Source: Shimazuella alba (GTDB lineage Bacteria > Bacillota > Bacilli > Thermoactinomycetales > Thermoactinomycetaceae). Taken from it: a DNA stretch of 64,000 nucleotides. The notes below the pieces were generated by a model. That model had not been told where the DNA came from. It ran no database searches and worked only from the letters and a program-made list of their open reading frames with translations. The stretch spans positions 99,357 through 163,356 of the forward strand of contig NZ_WUUL01000010.1 of the NCBI RefSeq assembly GCF_009831235.1, written 5' to 3'. Shown in pieces: positions 38,127 through 46,831 of the stretch (position 1 is the first letter of the stretch; each line of letters opens with the position of its first letter). Both the position numbers and the translations under genes were made by a program.

Positions 38127-38966
38127 CTATTTTTCTAGAAAGGAAGCTACTTTTTCTTTGATCTTTTCATGGTGATCATGAAACCAAATCAGGTGGCTTT
38201 CAGCCTCGGATAAAAATAACTCTGCATGTGGGATGTGATTCGCTGCATATTCGGCATGTGTAACCGGGTTACTTCCGTCATATTTGCTGTGAATAATAAG
38301 GGTAGGAACTCGAATACGACTAAGATCTCCCGATCGATGGCGTATATCTTTCAAAAATCCGGAGCCGGATTGAAGATGTTGTAGAAATTTGATTGCTTCC
38401 ATTTGTTGATTGTCACTCATCTGTTTGATTATTTGTTCTACCGGTAGAGTTGTAAAACTTTTCATCATTATTTTTAATGTCCCAAGTGGATATTTTTGGA
38501 TTAGAAATCGAAAAAAACCCCAAATCCCTTTTTCTACAATGGGATTAAACAGAAAGTAGGAAAGGAGCTTTGTTTTCTTATTTGGCCAATCATCATGGAT
38601 GAGGGCTCCTTGAAGAACTATTTTTTCTACATGATCTGGATGCCTGCCAGCTAATTGTAAAGCGGTTCGACCACCAGCAGAAATCGCTAGGATAGTAACA
38701 GATGGGATATGAAGAATATCCAAAACTTCTATAAGCATATCGGCAAACTGTTCTGCTTTTCGACCAGTAGAAGAAGGGGTATTGCCGTAACCAGGTCGAG
38801 AGGGAATCAATAGCTGATATCCAAGATCAGTCAAAAATGCTTCAAATGGTATAGGGGAAGAACAATCTGAACAATGTCCACCATTTAGAATCAGAATCAC
38901 GGATTCTCTTTCTTCTGTTAATCGATACTCGATGGGATCATTCGTTGTTTTTATGACTTGTTTCAT
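38127..38966 (-). CDS. Alpha/beta hydrolase
   Basis: 279 residues. LILNGGHCSDCSSPI at the oxyanion site, PSRPGYGNTP, nucleophile in LAISAGGRTAL, acid in HSKYDGSNPVT, His in ESHLIWF. Family of proline iminopeptidase/ester hydrolases; substrate unknown. Independent unit on the minus strand, its AAAGG site lying before ATG 38966. Confidence 0.83.
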   Translation of the reverse strand: MKQVIKTTNDPIEYRLTEERESVILILNGGHCSDCSSPIPFEAFLTDLGYQLLIPSRPGYGNTPSSTGRKAEQFADMLIEVLDILHIPSVTILAISAGGRTALQLAGRHPDHVEKIVLQGALIHDDWPNKKTKLLSYFLFNPIVEKGIWGFFRFLIQKYPLGTLKIMMKSFTTLPVEQIIKQMSDNQQMEAIKFLQHLQSGSGFLKDIRHRSGDLSRIRVPTLIIHSKYDGSNPVTHAEYAANHIPHAELFLSEAESHLIWFHDHHEKIKEKVASFLEK

Positions 38967-39028
38967 AGAGCCTTTTTATCCTTTCGTTTTCAACTTGTTG
39001 TTGGATTCAGAATTTATGAGAAAAAGAA

Positions 39029-39058
39029 ATGCCATCACATATAGAAGTGATGACATGA
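39029..39058 (-). terminator. Terminator of the ArsB/NhaD-like gene
   Basis: TCATCAC and GTGATGG pair around TTCTATAT on the minus strand, followed by CATTTCTTTTTC. Confidence 0.6.
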
Positions 39059-39066
39059 AGTTGTCA

Positions 39067-40362
39067 TTATAAATAGCGAATTAGTAAATAGATATTTGCT
39101 ATGACTAGGGAGATCAAAGTAATAGGAGCACCGATCTTTAAAAATTCCATGTAACTGAATCCTTTTCCCTCTTTGGAAGCAAGACTTGCAACGATCACAT
39201 TAGCAGAAGCTCCTAGAATCGTACCATTTCCACCTAAGCAAGCCCCTAATGCCAAAGACCACCATAACGTATTGATTTCAGGTGCATTTACAGCCATTCC
39301 TAAACTGTTTGCCATTTCCTGAATCAGAGGAATCATGGTAGCAACAAAGGGAATATTGTCTATCGTGGCAGATGCAATTCCCGAGATCCATAAAATTAAA
39401 ATAGCAGCTAGGGACAGGTCGCCATTTGTAATATCCAGTACGTATTTCGCAATCTGTTTGATAACCCCTACTTCTTGCAACCCTCCAACCAGCGTAAACA
39501 ATCCTGCAAAAAAGAAAATCGTGGTCCATTCCACGGTGGCAAATGTTTTTTCGATTTGATGTTCATTTAATCCGATCAATAGCAAGAGGCTAGCGCCTGC
39601 AAAAGCAATCACAGACGCTTCGACATGAAGAATGGAATGAAGGGTAAAACCAACAATAGTCAGCCCTAAGACAACAAGTGATTTTTTCATCAAAGGAATA
39701 TTTTCAATGGATTCGTTTTCATCCAAGTTGGCCAATTGCTGTTTGTCTTCTTCCGATACTGTAAGCTTTTTTCGATAGATGAAATATAACATCACAAGAG
39801 TGATCACAAGAATAATGGCTGCAATCGGACCAAGGTGGATCAGAAAAGAATTAAAAGTTAAATGTTTGTTTGCAGCACCGATCATGATATTGGGTGGATC
39901 CCCAATTAAGGTGGCAGTCCCGCCAACATTGGAAGCGATTACTTCGGAAATCAGATAAGGTACAGGATTCACTTTTAGGATGCGAGTAATGGAAAAAGTA
40001 ATGGGAACGATGAGTAAGACAGTCGTTACATTGTCTAATAAGGCAGATCCAACAGCTGTTAGGAGGGATAACATGATCAACAGGTGAATGGGGTTCCCTT
40101 TCACGGACTTTGCTGTTTTTATCGCTAACCACTGAAAAACACCGGTTGTATTGGTGATGGTGACTAAGATCATCATTCCAATCAATAACGCGATGGTGTT
40201 CCACTCGATATAATGGGTAAAAATTTGATGAACATCTACAATGCCTGCAAGAACCATAATGGATGCACCCAATAAGGAAATCACTGCTCGATTCCATTTT
40301 TCAGTGATAATGAACGCATAAATAATCAAAAAAATGCCGATGGCTAAAATGGTTGTGTACAT
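39067..40362 (-). CDS. ArsB/NhaD-superfamily ion transporter
   Basis: 431 residues, about 11-12 membrane segments. Seen: LLDNVTTVLLIVPITFSIT, GGTATLIGDPPNIMIG, TIFFFAGLFTLVGGLQEVGVI and ACLGGNGTILGASANVI, the two repeated halves of the ArsB/NhaD/citrate permease type. Could carry arsenite, Na+ or dicarboxylate; arsenite export is already covered by Acr3 here. Start ATG 40362 (site GGCGGGTG); a 14-codon extension is not needed. Preceded by a promoter and a very long hairpin ending in a T-run (40387-40456), so probably controlled by attenuation. Confidence 0.82.
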   Translation of the reverse strand: MYTTILAIGIFLIIYAFIITEKWNRAVISLLGASIMVLAGIVDVHQIFTHYIEWNTIALLIGMMILVTITNTTGVFQWLAIKTAKSVKGNPIHLLIMLSLLTAVGSALLDNVTTVLLIVPITFSITRILKVNPVPYLISEVIASNVGGTATLIGDPPNIMIGAANKHLTFNSFLIHLGPIAAIILVITLVMLYFIYRKKLTVSEEDKQQLANLDENESIENIPLMKKSLVVLGLTIVGFTLHSILHVEASVIAFAGASLLLLIGLNEHQIEKTFATVEWTTIFFFAGLFTLVGGLQEVGVIKQIAKYVLDITNGDLSLAAILILWISGIASATIDNIPFVATMIPLIQEMANSLGMAVNAPEINTLWWSLALGACLGGNGTILGASANVIVASLASKEGKGFSYMEFLKIGAPITLISLVIANIYLLIRYL

Positions 40363-40386
40363 AGAACACCCGCCTTTTTTACATAG

Positions 40387-40456
40387 TAAAAAGCCCGTCA
40401 ACATATAAACTTCCCTTTTTCATCAGAAAAATGAAAGTTTATATGTGACAGGCTCC
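40387..40456 (-). promoter_or_regulatory. Leader hairpin/attenuator before the ArsB/NhaD-like gene
   Basis: On the minus strand GGAGGAGCCTGTCAC starts a stem of about 28 pairs that closes around TGAT and ends TTGACGGGCTTTTT. A TATAAT-like box (TATATAATA, about 40491-40499) stands 35-45 bases upstream. So transcription starts, meets a strong intrinsic terminator, and the gene follows at 40362. A second copy lies at 41328-41396. No riboswitch class known to me fits. Confidence 0.55.
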
Positions 40457-40526
40457 TCCAAAAATATACATATTCACATTAATTTTTATTATATAGGAAA
40501 TGAAATCTGGAGGCAAGGGAAGGTTG

Positions 40527-40808
40527 TTAGTGTTTCCACTCCACTTTTTGAAGCAGTTGATGTCTCATTAACATTAAAATCAGATCGTTATAGTAATCTG
40601 GTTTTACAATGATTCGATACTCATTATTTTTACAATAATAAAAGAGTACTTCTGTATAACGATCATTTCCATCAAAGAAATCTTTCACTTGCTTCAAATA
40701 TTTTGCGTATGGTTCTGGCTGTAGTAGTTTAATTTGGATTTCGATTTCTTCGTTATTTGGACTTTCTTCTAAGTGTATGGTGTTTGTATCAAATTGATAG
40801 TTCAGCAT
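40527..40808 (-). CDS. Small acidic protein of unknown function, 93 residues
   Basis: I do not recognise it. It has an N-terminal strand-rich part (LNYQFDTNTIHLEESPNNEEIEIQIKLL) and a helical part (EPYAKYLKQVKDFFDG) then strands and a terminal helix (YYNDLILMLMRHQLLQKVEW). Cytosolic, no Cys. GGAGAG lies before ATG 40808. The leader hairpin of the next gene lies 70 bases downstream. Confidence 0.6.
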   Translation of the reverse strand: MLNYQFDTNTIHLEESPNNEEIEIQIKLLQPEPYAKYLKQVKDFFDGNDRYTEVLFYYCKNNEYRIIVKPDYYNDLILMLMRHQLLQKVEWKH

Positions 40809-41254
40809 ATGAAAACTCTCCTTCTGCTCTTATTTGTTATAGCCAAAAGATCCATGATTTAACCATTTAGTATTGATCTAGGAACTTCTGCTCGATTATA
40901 TTGCCTGTAATTCTTGTGTTAGTATTTAAGTGGTCAACTAAAAGAGTTTTATACAACAACTTTTCCATCAATTTTTGTGGTCCTTTTATTAGGATATATC
41001 TAATTCGAATTGCTTATTACTAGTTTTCTTGCTTCCTCTAGTTGTTTATTGCCTCATCGTGGTGTGTATCTTCAAACCATGGTGGAATATCTGGATCAGG
41101 ACAATAAGATAGTTCGTAATCTATAACTTTTATTAACAACTGTAATGCTTTTTTTGTTTTCTCACCTATCAATATAATTCATTTCCTTTTCCATAAATCA
41201 GTCACTTAATCTCCAAAACCTACATAAAAAAGATTCATAAAAAGGAGGACAAGA
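40809..41254. other. Gap with traces of a lost protein
   Basis: On the minus strand about 41050-41150 reads KVIDYELSYCPDPDIPPWFEDTHHDEA without start, a remnant of an unknown protein. No promoter or gene otherwise supported. Confidence 0.35.
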
Positions 41255-41326
41255 ATGATTTATTGGATAATTGAATTTTCTGGAGTAATCGGAATCTTAC
41301 TTAGATATTATGTGGACTATACATAA
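41255..41326 (+). pseudogene. CrcB N-terminal remnant
   Basis: After AAAGGAGGAC, ATG 41255 gives MIYWIIEFSGVIGILLRYYV and stops four codons later. GVIGILLRYYV equals the first helix of CrcB (GALGVLLRYYV at 41820). Only 23 codons remain of about 120. Points toward the neighbouring crcB, so fluoride exporter genes, often in pairs, were once two here. Confidence 0.6.
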
Positions 41327-41327
41327 A

Positions 41328-41396
41328 GAAAAAGCCCATCAACATATAAACTTCCTTTTTGCATCAGGGAAAAGAAGTTGTATGTTTACAGGCTCC
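41328..41396 (-). promoter_or_regulatory. Second copy of the leader hairpin, no gene behind it
   Basis: On the minus strand GGTGGAGCCTGTAAACATAC..GTTGATGGGCTTTTTC repeats the element at 40387-40456 with several changes; a TATAAT stands upstream (about 41413-41418). The sequence flanking it (to about 41460) also resembles 40460-40530. No gene follows on the minus strand, so it is an orphan left by duplication; it may serve as terminator of crcB. Confidence 0.5.
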
Positions 41397-41478
41397 ACCG
41401 TATTTGTCTTCTTACATTATAATGGAAATTGGATGAGAGGGCAAAGGAAATAGGTTAGGTTCTCTAAAAAATGAAAGT

Positions 41479-41855
41479 TCATAATCTATAACTTTCACCG
41501 AAAACATATCCAAGAAAGGCACATAAGATTCCAACCGAGTAACTAAGCCCAATGTACCAAAAAAATTTTTACTGTTCTTTTCGTTTCTCATTTGTATACT
41601 TTCCCATTGTAAGGTTGAAAAGATAGTAAAAGATCGAATAAATCCAGTTGTGATTCCTGTTTTGAACCAAGTTGGCATGGATGAATAGCAAGTAGACCAT
41701 ACCGTGAACCAACTCAGGAAAAACGATCCAACTAAATTGATGAGCAAAGACCCCAATGGAAAATTCAAAATCCAAGAAGTTGGAATCCAAATACCAACAT
41801 AATAACGAAGTAATACACCAAGCGCTCCAGCGATTCCAATGACCATATAAATCAC
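41479..41855 (-). pseudogene. crcB: Fluoride exporter CrcB, frame broken at a homopolymer
   Basis: CrcB (Fluc) channels expel fluoride. From GTG 41855 (AGAGGA six bases before) the frame reads GALGVLLRYYVG, PLGSLLINLVGSFFLSW, and GITTGFIRSFTIFST (the family has GFLGSFTTFST). At 41559-41570 (A7T5 on the + strand) the frame is lost; in the neighbouring frame WYIGLSYSVGILCAFLGYVF continues to a stop at 41479, exactly a CrcB ending. One indel separates a normal 125-residue protein from this one. A fluoride riboswitch lies upstream. Confidence 0.82.
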
Positions 41856-41889
41856 AACATGTCCTCTCGAAAATATTTCTAGAAATAAA

Positions 41890-41962
41890 CAGACTCCTAC
41901 CAGCATGTACTGGTAGGAGTCATCAGCTTTTATCAGCAATTGTGGCGAATTTCATCGGCTAT
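41890..41962 (-). ncRNA. Fluoride (crcB) riboswitch
   Basis: On the minus strand: ATAGCCGATGAAATTCGCC, a short linker, GCTGATAAAAGCTGATGAC, then ACTCCTACCAGT with CTGGTAGGAGT, the terminator hairpin. The order of GATG, TTCGCC, GCTGATGACTCCTAC and terminator matches the fluoride riboswitch as known from Bacillus crcB leaders. It stands about 35 bases before crcB, so function is clear from context. Confidence 0.88.
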
Positions 41963-42120
41963 GTTAAGAATTTGTCTTATTCTATCACAATGATCATTAG
42001 ATGATAAGTTTTCTTTTGTCTGACTATTTATTCATGGATGGTATATACTGAGATAGTTCCATAATTATCGAGTGTTTTTTCTTAGGAATCACATAGATAA
42101 GATTAGAAGGGGATGAAGAA

Positions 42121-43332
42121 ATGACAGAGGAAGGGGTCGCCGAAGCCAATCCACCGAAAAAACAAAGAAATTCGGTACTGGAAGTCTTAGGGGTTGCTAC
42201 CCGTTTAGGACTTACTTCTTTTGGGGGACCGATTGCCCATCTAGGGTACTTTCGGGAAGAATACGTGCATCGACGGAAATGGTTAGATGAAAAAGCATAT
42301 GCTGATTTGGTTGCTCTTTGTCAATTCTTGCCGGGACCAGCGAGCAGTCAGGTAGGGATTGCCATTGGGATGATTCGGGCAGGTTTACCTGGTGCAATCG
42401 CTTCTTGGATCGGATTTACCCTTCCTTCCATTTTCATCCTTGTACTATTTGCACTGGTAGTAAAACGGTTTCCAATGCATGAAACAGACTGGCTACATGG
42501 ACTACTAGTGGTCGCTGTCGCCGTCGTTGCTCAAGCAGTATGGGGAATGGCCAAAAATTTAGCACCCGATCGTCCACGAAGAGCAATCGCCATTTTATCC
42601 GCGATGGTTGTGGTCACTTGGCAAACTGCTCTCAGTCAGGTTCTTATCATTGGGATAGCTGGATTCATCGGGTGGTGGTTATTACCGAAGAACTCGGTTT
42701 CGGAATCTCCGTCCATCCGAGTACCTTTGAGTCGGAAAGCAGCTTTGTTTTCTTGGGGATTATTTTTTGCTCTTTTGCTCCTACTTCCTCTTATGCGACA
42801 AATCTCTTCCGGACAGTGGATACCGATGTTAGATAGCTTTTTTCGAACAGGTTCCTTCGTATTTGGAGGTGGTCATGTTGTGCTTCCACTCCTTCAAGCG
42901 GAAGTTGTGCCAACGGGATGGATGAGTTCGGATCAGTTTCTAGCTGGTTATGGAGCAGCACAAGCGGTTCCGGGACCTCTTTTTACTTTTTCTGCATATT
43001 TAGGGGCAGTAATCAGTGGCTGGTCGGGAGTACTACTGGCTACAGTTGCTGTCTTTCTTCCATCCTTTTTGTTGATTATTGGAGCATTGCCCTTTTGGGA
43101 CTGGATTCGAAAAAAGTCTTCTTTTCAAGCAACGTTGAATGGGATCAATGCCGCAGTAGTAGGAATTTTGCTTGCCGCTCTCTATGATCCAGTATGGACA
43201 AAAGCGATTCATACCCCAGCTGATTTTAGCCTTGCTTTGATCTCCTTTGGACTCTTGGTGATTTGGAAGCTTCCTCCTTGGATGGTTGTATTGTTTTCTG
43301 CAATTGGCGGAGCGATTCTATCTCTTTTTTAG
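42121..43332 (+). CDS. chrA: Chromate transporter ChrA
   Basis: 403 residues, two homologous halves of about six helices each. Half 1: TSFGGPIAHLGYFREEYVHRRKWLDE then LCQFLPGPASSQVGIAIG; half 2: GSFVFGGGHVVLPLLQAE then GYGAAQAVPGPLFTFSAYLGA. These FGGP/GGG and PGP motifs mark long-chain ChrA (CHR family), which exports chromate. AAGGGGATGAAGAA precedes ATG 42121. Next to arsenic and fluoride genes, forming a toxic-anion cluster. Confidence 0.9.
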   Translation: MTEEGVAEANPPKKQRNSVLEVLGVATRLGLTSFGGPIAHLGYFREEYVHRRKWLDEKAYADLVALCQFLPGPASSQVGIAIGMIRAGLPGAIASWIGFTLPSIFILVLFALVVKRFPMHETDWLHGLLVVAVAVVAQAVWGMAKNLAPDRPRRAIAILSAMVVVTWQTALSQVLIIGIAGFIGWWLLPKNSVSESPSIRVPLSRKAALFSWGLFFALLLLLPLMRQISSGQWIPMLDSFFRTGSFVFGGGHVVLPLLQAEVVPTGWMSSDQFLAGYGAAQAVPGPLFTFSAYLGAVISGWSGVLLATVAVFLPSFLLIIGALPFWDWIRKKSSFQATLNGINAAVVGILLAALYDPVWTKAIHTPADFSLALISFGLLVIWKLPPWMVVLFSAIGGAILSLF

Positions 43333-43513
43333 CAAGCATTCCGGTTCTTTTTAGAACTGGACTTTATTAAATACTACGAGAAAAGAGTATTGAAGAAAGG
43401 GGAACTGATTTTTAATTATCTGGTTGCATCCCTTTGGTTTTCGATAAATCTATTGACAGATTGTCTTCTTTTATATATCGTTAAATAGTGATATAACGAA
43501 ATGGGGGATTTCA

Positions 43514-43798
43514 TTGTTAGACGAAGAAATTCATCTTTTTCTTAAGGCATTAGCCAGTGAAAAAAGACAAGAGATGATGTTTTTATTTTTAGAGAAGGGA
43601 GAAATCACCGTAAATGAAGTGGCAGAACGAATTGGAATTGGTCAATCAACTGCTTCCGAACAATTAGCGATTTTAAAAAGAGCGGGGATATTGCTCTCAC
43701 GAAAAAAAGGAAAAGAAGTATACTATTTTCCTAACAAATCGAATGTGATGAAACTCTTACAACGTTTTACTTCTATCATTTCAGATTGTTGCAAATGA
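43514..43798 (+). CDS. ArsR-type repressor (first)
   Basis: 94 residues from TTG 43514 after GGGGGA. Winged helix: KALASEKRQEMMFLFLEKGEITVNEVAERIGIGQSTASEQLAILKRAGILLSRKKGKEVYYFPN. No ELCVC motif; the only Cys pair is at the very end (DCCK), so its inducer site differs from classical ArsR. A 21-bp palindrome follows before the monooxygenase gene. Confidence 0.82.
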   Translation: MLDEEIHLFLKALASEKRQEMMFLFLEKGEITVNEVAERIGIGQSTASEQLAILKRAGILLSRKKGKEVYYFPNKSNVMKLLQRFTSIISDCCK

Positions 43799-43837
43799 AC
43801 AAAGACTTACTTGATATGTTCTTCTTTTTTGGAAAAC

Positions 43838-43858
43838 ATATCGGTTTAAAACCGATAT
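43838..43858. promoter_or_regulatory. Palindromic operator before the monooxygenase gene
   Basis: ATATCGGTTT, one A, and the exact complement AAACCGATAT. Similar half-sequence (TATATCG) occurs in the promoter region of the repressor at 43475. Likely bound by the ArsR-type protein encoded upstream. Confidence 0.6.
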
Positions 43859-43875
43859 AAGGAAGGGTTATTTGA

Positions 43876-44928
43876 ATGGGAAAAATATTAGATTCGATTG
43901 TGATCGGCGCTGGTCAAGCTGGACTTGCTTCCGCCTATCATTTACAAAGGGGAAATGCAGAATATGTGGTTCTCGAAGCTAGTGACCAAACAGCAGGATC
44001 TTGGCCGAACTACTACGACAGTTTGACGTTGTTTTCACCTGCTAGGTATTCTTCTCTTCCAGAGTATGTCTTTCCGGATGATCCTGATCGATATCCTTCG
44101 AAGGAAGAAGTGGTAACTTATTTAACTGATTATGCGAAACATTTTCATTTTCCTATTCGGACAGGAGAAAAAGTGATAAGGGTTCAAAAAAAGAACTATG
44201 TATTTCAAGTTGAAACAGAATCAGGAGATCAATTTCTAGCTAAGACAGTAATTGCAGCAACGGGAGCTTTTTCTCATCCATTTATACCGAACATTTCAGG
44301 GAAAGAACAATATATAGGAAGTGTAATACATTCCTGCCACTATCGAAAGGTAGACGAATTCCAAAATCAACGAGTGGTGGTGGTTGGAGGTGGGAACTCA
44401 GCAGTTCAGATTGCATATGAACTGGCACAAGTTGCACAGGTATCCCTTGCTACTCGAAAACCCATCTCTTTTAGTCCACAGCGAATTTTGGGAAGAGACG
44501 TGCACTTTTGGTTAACGGTATCTGGCTTAGATCGTTTCTCACTGACAAAAGGATTGGCAACCAAAGTTTCGGTACTCGATACGGGAATGTATCAAGAAGC
44601 GATCCACAATGGGAAACCAGATAGAAGAGAGATGTTTGTGAAATTCACAGAAGAAGGCGTGGTGTGGAAGGATGGCACAGTAGAAAAGATAGACGCTGTT
44701 ATTTTTGGTACAGGATATCGTCCGAATGTTGCATATTTAGAATCGCTTCCAAAAGCATTGGACACCCAAGGTAATCCAATGCAACAAAATGGAGTGAGTA
44801 CTCATGTGGAAGGTCTGTATTTTGTTGGACTAAATAGGCAAAGGTCGTTTGCTTCTGCTACGCTTCGCGGTGTAGGAAATGATGCAAAATATGTGATCCA
44901 AAAGGCCAAGTCTCTTATAGAGAGCTAA
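43876..44928 (+). CDS. Flavin-dependent monooxygenase (ArsO-like)
   Basis: 350 residues. FAD motif IGAGQAGLASAYHL at the N-terminus; NADPH motif VVVGGGNSAVQIAYEL near residue 170; ATGAFSHP and FGTGYRPNV near the C-terminus. Members found in ars loci are called ArsO; others are YrpB/CzcO-like. Oxidation of arsenite or thio/organoarsenic compounds is possible. GGAAGGG precedes ATG 43876. Confidence 0.82.
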   Translation: MGKILDSIVIGAGQAGLASAYHLQRGNAEYVVLEASDQTAGSWPNYYDSLTLFSPARYSSLPEYVFPDDPDRYPSKEEVVTYLTDYAKHFHFPIRTGEKVIRVQKKNYVFQVETESGDQFLAKTVIAATGAFSHPFIPNISGKEQYIGSVIHSCHYRKVDEFQNQRVVVVGGGNSAVQIAYELAQVAQVSLATRKPISFSPQRILGRDVHFWLTVSGLDRFSLTKGLATKVSVLDTGMYQEAIHNGKPDRREMFVKFTEEGVVWKDGTVEKIDAVIFGTGYRPNVAYLESLPKALDTQGNPMQQNGVSTHVEGLYFVGLNRQRSFASATLRGVGNDAKYVIQKAKSLIES

Positions 44929-44954
44929 GATAGAATAAAATTTTTAAAAAAGTT

Positions 44955-44983
44955 ATTGACGCATAAGAAGTTAAGATATAGGA
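44955..44983 (+). promoter_or_regulatory. Promoter of the MarR-type gene
   Basis: TTGACG at 44955 and TAGGAT 17 bases later. The operator at 44998 lies right after the start point, where a bound repressor would block the polymerase. Confidence 0.5.
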
Positions 44984-44997
44984 TAGAAACAAATAAA

Positions 44998-45018
44998 TTA
45001 CTTGAATTATTCAAGTAA
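44998..45018. promoter_or_regulatory. MarR operator 1
   Basis: TTACTTGAAT, one T, and the exact complement ATTCAAGTAA. A near copy stands before arsI. Confidence 0.7.
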
Positions 45019-45054
45019 ATACCTAGAAAATATACATTTAAAGGTGGTGATCGA

Positions 45055-45504
45055 GTGGAAAATGTGCGTGAATTAATTCAAATCATGACTCGTCGTTTTG
45101 GTTTTTTAGATAGAAATTGTTGTAGTGTAGGAGATACAGACCTTTCTCTTGTACAAAGCCATATCCTTTACGAGATTGACCGTCAACACCAACCATCGAT
45201 GCAACAAATAGCACAGACATTAGGTATCGATATTACTACCTTTAGCAAACAAATCCAATCTCTCGTGAAAATGAAACTAGTGAAAAAGACACCTTCTCCA
45301 GATGATCGAAGAGTAAGTATTCTTTCCCTAACGACAGAAGGTACTTTTATTGCGACCATGATTGATCAAGAAATGAATCAGTATTTGGAAGAAGTTTTCG
45401 GTTATATGAGTGTAGAAGAGAGAGAGATGGTTCTCCGCTCGATTAAGCTATTAAATGCAAACATGGCTAAATCGAAGAAGTGTTGTAATCCAATTGGAGA
45501 ATAA
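45055..45504 (+). CDS. MarR-family regulator with Cys pairs
   Basis: 149 residues from GTG 45055 (AAAGGTGGTGA site). Winged helix SMQQIAQTLGIDITTFSKQIQSLVKMKLVKKTPSPDDRRVSILSLT. Vicinal Cys occur at both ends: RNCCSVGD near residue 23 and SKKCCNP near 142, unusual in MarR proteins and suitable for trivalent arsenic. With arsI and a KefF-like gene downstream and a shared operator, it is a likely arsenic sensor. Inference from sequence and context only. Confidence 0.8.
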   Translation: MENVRELIQIMTRRFGFLDRNCCSVGDTDLSLVQSHILYEIDRQHQPSMQQIAQTLGIDITTFSKQIQSLVKMKLVKKTPSPDDRRVSILSLTTEGTFIATMIDQEMNQYLEEVFGYMSVEEREMVLRSIKLLNANMAKSKKCCNPIGE

Positions 45505-45519
45505 CCTTTTTCTATTAAA

Positions 45520-45538
45520 TACTTGAATTTTTCAACTA
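45520..45538. promoter_or_regulatory. MarR operator 2
   Basis: TACTTGAA, TTT, TTCAACTA: the site at 44998 with one mismatch, placed just before arsI. Confidence 0.6.
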
Positions 45539-45573
45539 AATTCAATTGAAATTAATAAAGGAGTGTTTTTCCT

Positions 45574-46010
45574 ATGATATTAAAACCACATGTTGCTGTA
45601 AACGTAAGAGTTTGGATCAGTCCGTACCATTCTATACCAATCTATTTGGTATGGAACCTGTGAAAGTGAAAACCGGTTATGCAAAGTTTGATTTGGAACA
45701 ACCTGCGCTCAACTTCACGTTAAATGAAGGCGGTGAAATTTCAGGAGGTTTGAATCACTTAGGTATTCAAGTATCCTCTACAGAAGATGTTTTAAAGGTC
45801 AAAGAAAGATTACAACAAGCAAACTTAGCGACTTTTGATGAAATGAATACCAACTGTTGTTATGCCAGGCAAGATAAAATTTGGGTCACCAGTCCTGATG
45901 GTCATCGTTGGGAAGTGTTTACGGTACATGAAAACGTGGAGGAGAATGATGCAGGGTCATCTATAGATGAACAAGCTTCCAACAACATTTCTTCTTGTTG
46001 CCAATCGTGA
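45574..46010 (+). pseudogene. arsI: ArsI-like C-As lyase, one base lost near the start
   Basis: ArsI (VOC fold) breaks the C-As bond of trivalent organoarsenicals. The thiol pair is present: MNTNCCYARQDKIWVTSPDG, followed by HRWEVF. ATG 45574 after AAAGGAGTG begins MILKPHVAVNVR as the family does, but at about 45610 one A is missing, and the rest (SLDQSVPFYTNLFGMEPVKV) is in the next frame. If the base is a sequencing loss the protein is normal (about 146 residues, with Cys-rich tail SCCQS). A long upstream open frame from 45546 is only formal. Confidence 0.82.
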
Positions 46011-46031
46011 AGTTTTAGGAAGGAAAGTGGA

Positions 46032-46598
46032 ATGGATATGAAAACATTAGTCATTGTAGCGCATCCTAATATAGCAATATCCCGCGTAAATAAGAGGTGG
46101 TTGCGAGAATTACAGGGTCAAAATCAAGTAACAGTACATGAATTGTATGCAACATATCCAACTGGAAAAATTGATGTACAAAAAGAACAAGAACTTCTCC
46201 TTCAACATGATCGTCTTGTTTTTCAATTTCCTTTTTATTGGTATAGTACACCTGCTTTGCTTAAGGAATGGCAAGATGTTGTTTTAACCTATGGATGGGC
46301 ATATGGGAGACCATATGGGACAAAGTTAGTAGGAAAAGAATTTGTTCTAGCCATTTCCATAGGAGGTCCTGAGGAATCGTATCAAGTGGGTGGATACAGT
46401 AATTATACAACAGAGGAATTAACGCTTCCTCTGCAAGCAATGGCCAATTTAACAGGAATGAAAATGCTGCAGACGTTTAAATTTCATGGAACTGTTCGTG
46501 CTACCGATTCCCAAATTGATGCGAGCGCAAAAGAATTTCTAGGCCATATTCTTCATAGAAATCTAGGAGCAGTACCACTTTACTTTAAAAGAGCTTAA
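46032..46598 (+). CDS. NAD(P)H oxidoreductase, KefF/flavodoxin-2 type
   Basis: 188 residues. TLVIVAHPNIAISRVNKRWL (flavin phosphate loop), FPFYWYSTPALLKEWQDVVL, and SIGGPEESYQVGGYSNYT. Quinone or nitro reductase of this family detoxify electrophiles. GGAAGGAAAG precedes ATG 46032 or 46038. It forms an operon with arsI. Confidence 0.83.
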   Translation: MDMKTLVIVAHPNIAISRVNKRWLRELQGQNQVTVHELYATYPTGKIDVQKEQELLLQHDRLVFQFPFYWYSTPALLKEWQDVVLTYGWAYGRPYGTKLVGKEFVLAISIGGPEESYQVGGYSNYTTEELTLPLQAMANLTGMKMLQTFKFHGTVRATDSQIDASAKEFLGHILHRNLGAVPLYFKRA

Positions 46599-46831
46599 AT
46601 GATGTTAGCTGTAGTTAAATAGAATAGTCATAAGATGAACGCTATGCACAGTTTTTATGAAATGGAACAGGCTGTAAAGATAAAATAAGAAATATTATAT
46701 CAGGATCGACATACTCTCCGACGGATCAAATCAAATAAGAAATCTGCTTTCTTTTCTTAGATTTCAAAAGTTTTTTGCTCTTGTACAGGAATCCACGTGG
46801 TGTATATCATCCTAATGATTAATTAGGTAGT

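Noticed and set aside
41412..41478. C-terminal extension of CrcB ending KVIDYELSFF
   Set aside because: Arises only from the wrong frame after the homopolymer; the right frame ends at 41479.
45546..45573. ArsI N-terminus beginning at 45546
   Set aside because: MKLIKECFSYDIKTTCCCKR is a formal translation of the ribosome site and the wrong frame; the family start is at 45574 in the neighbouring frame.
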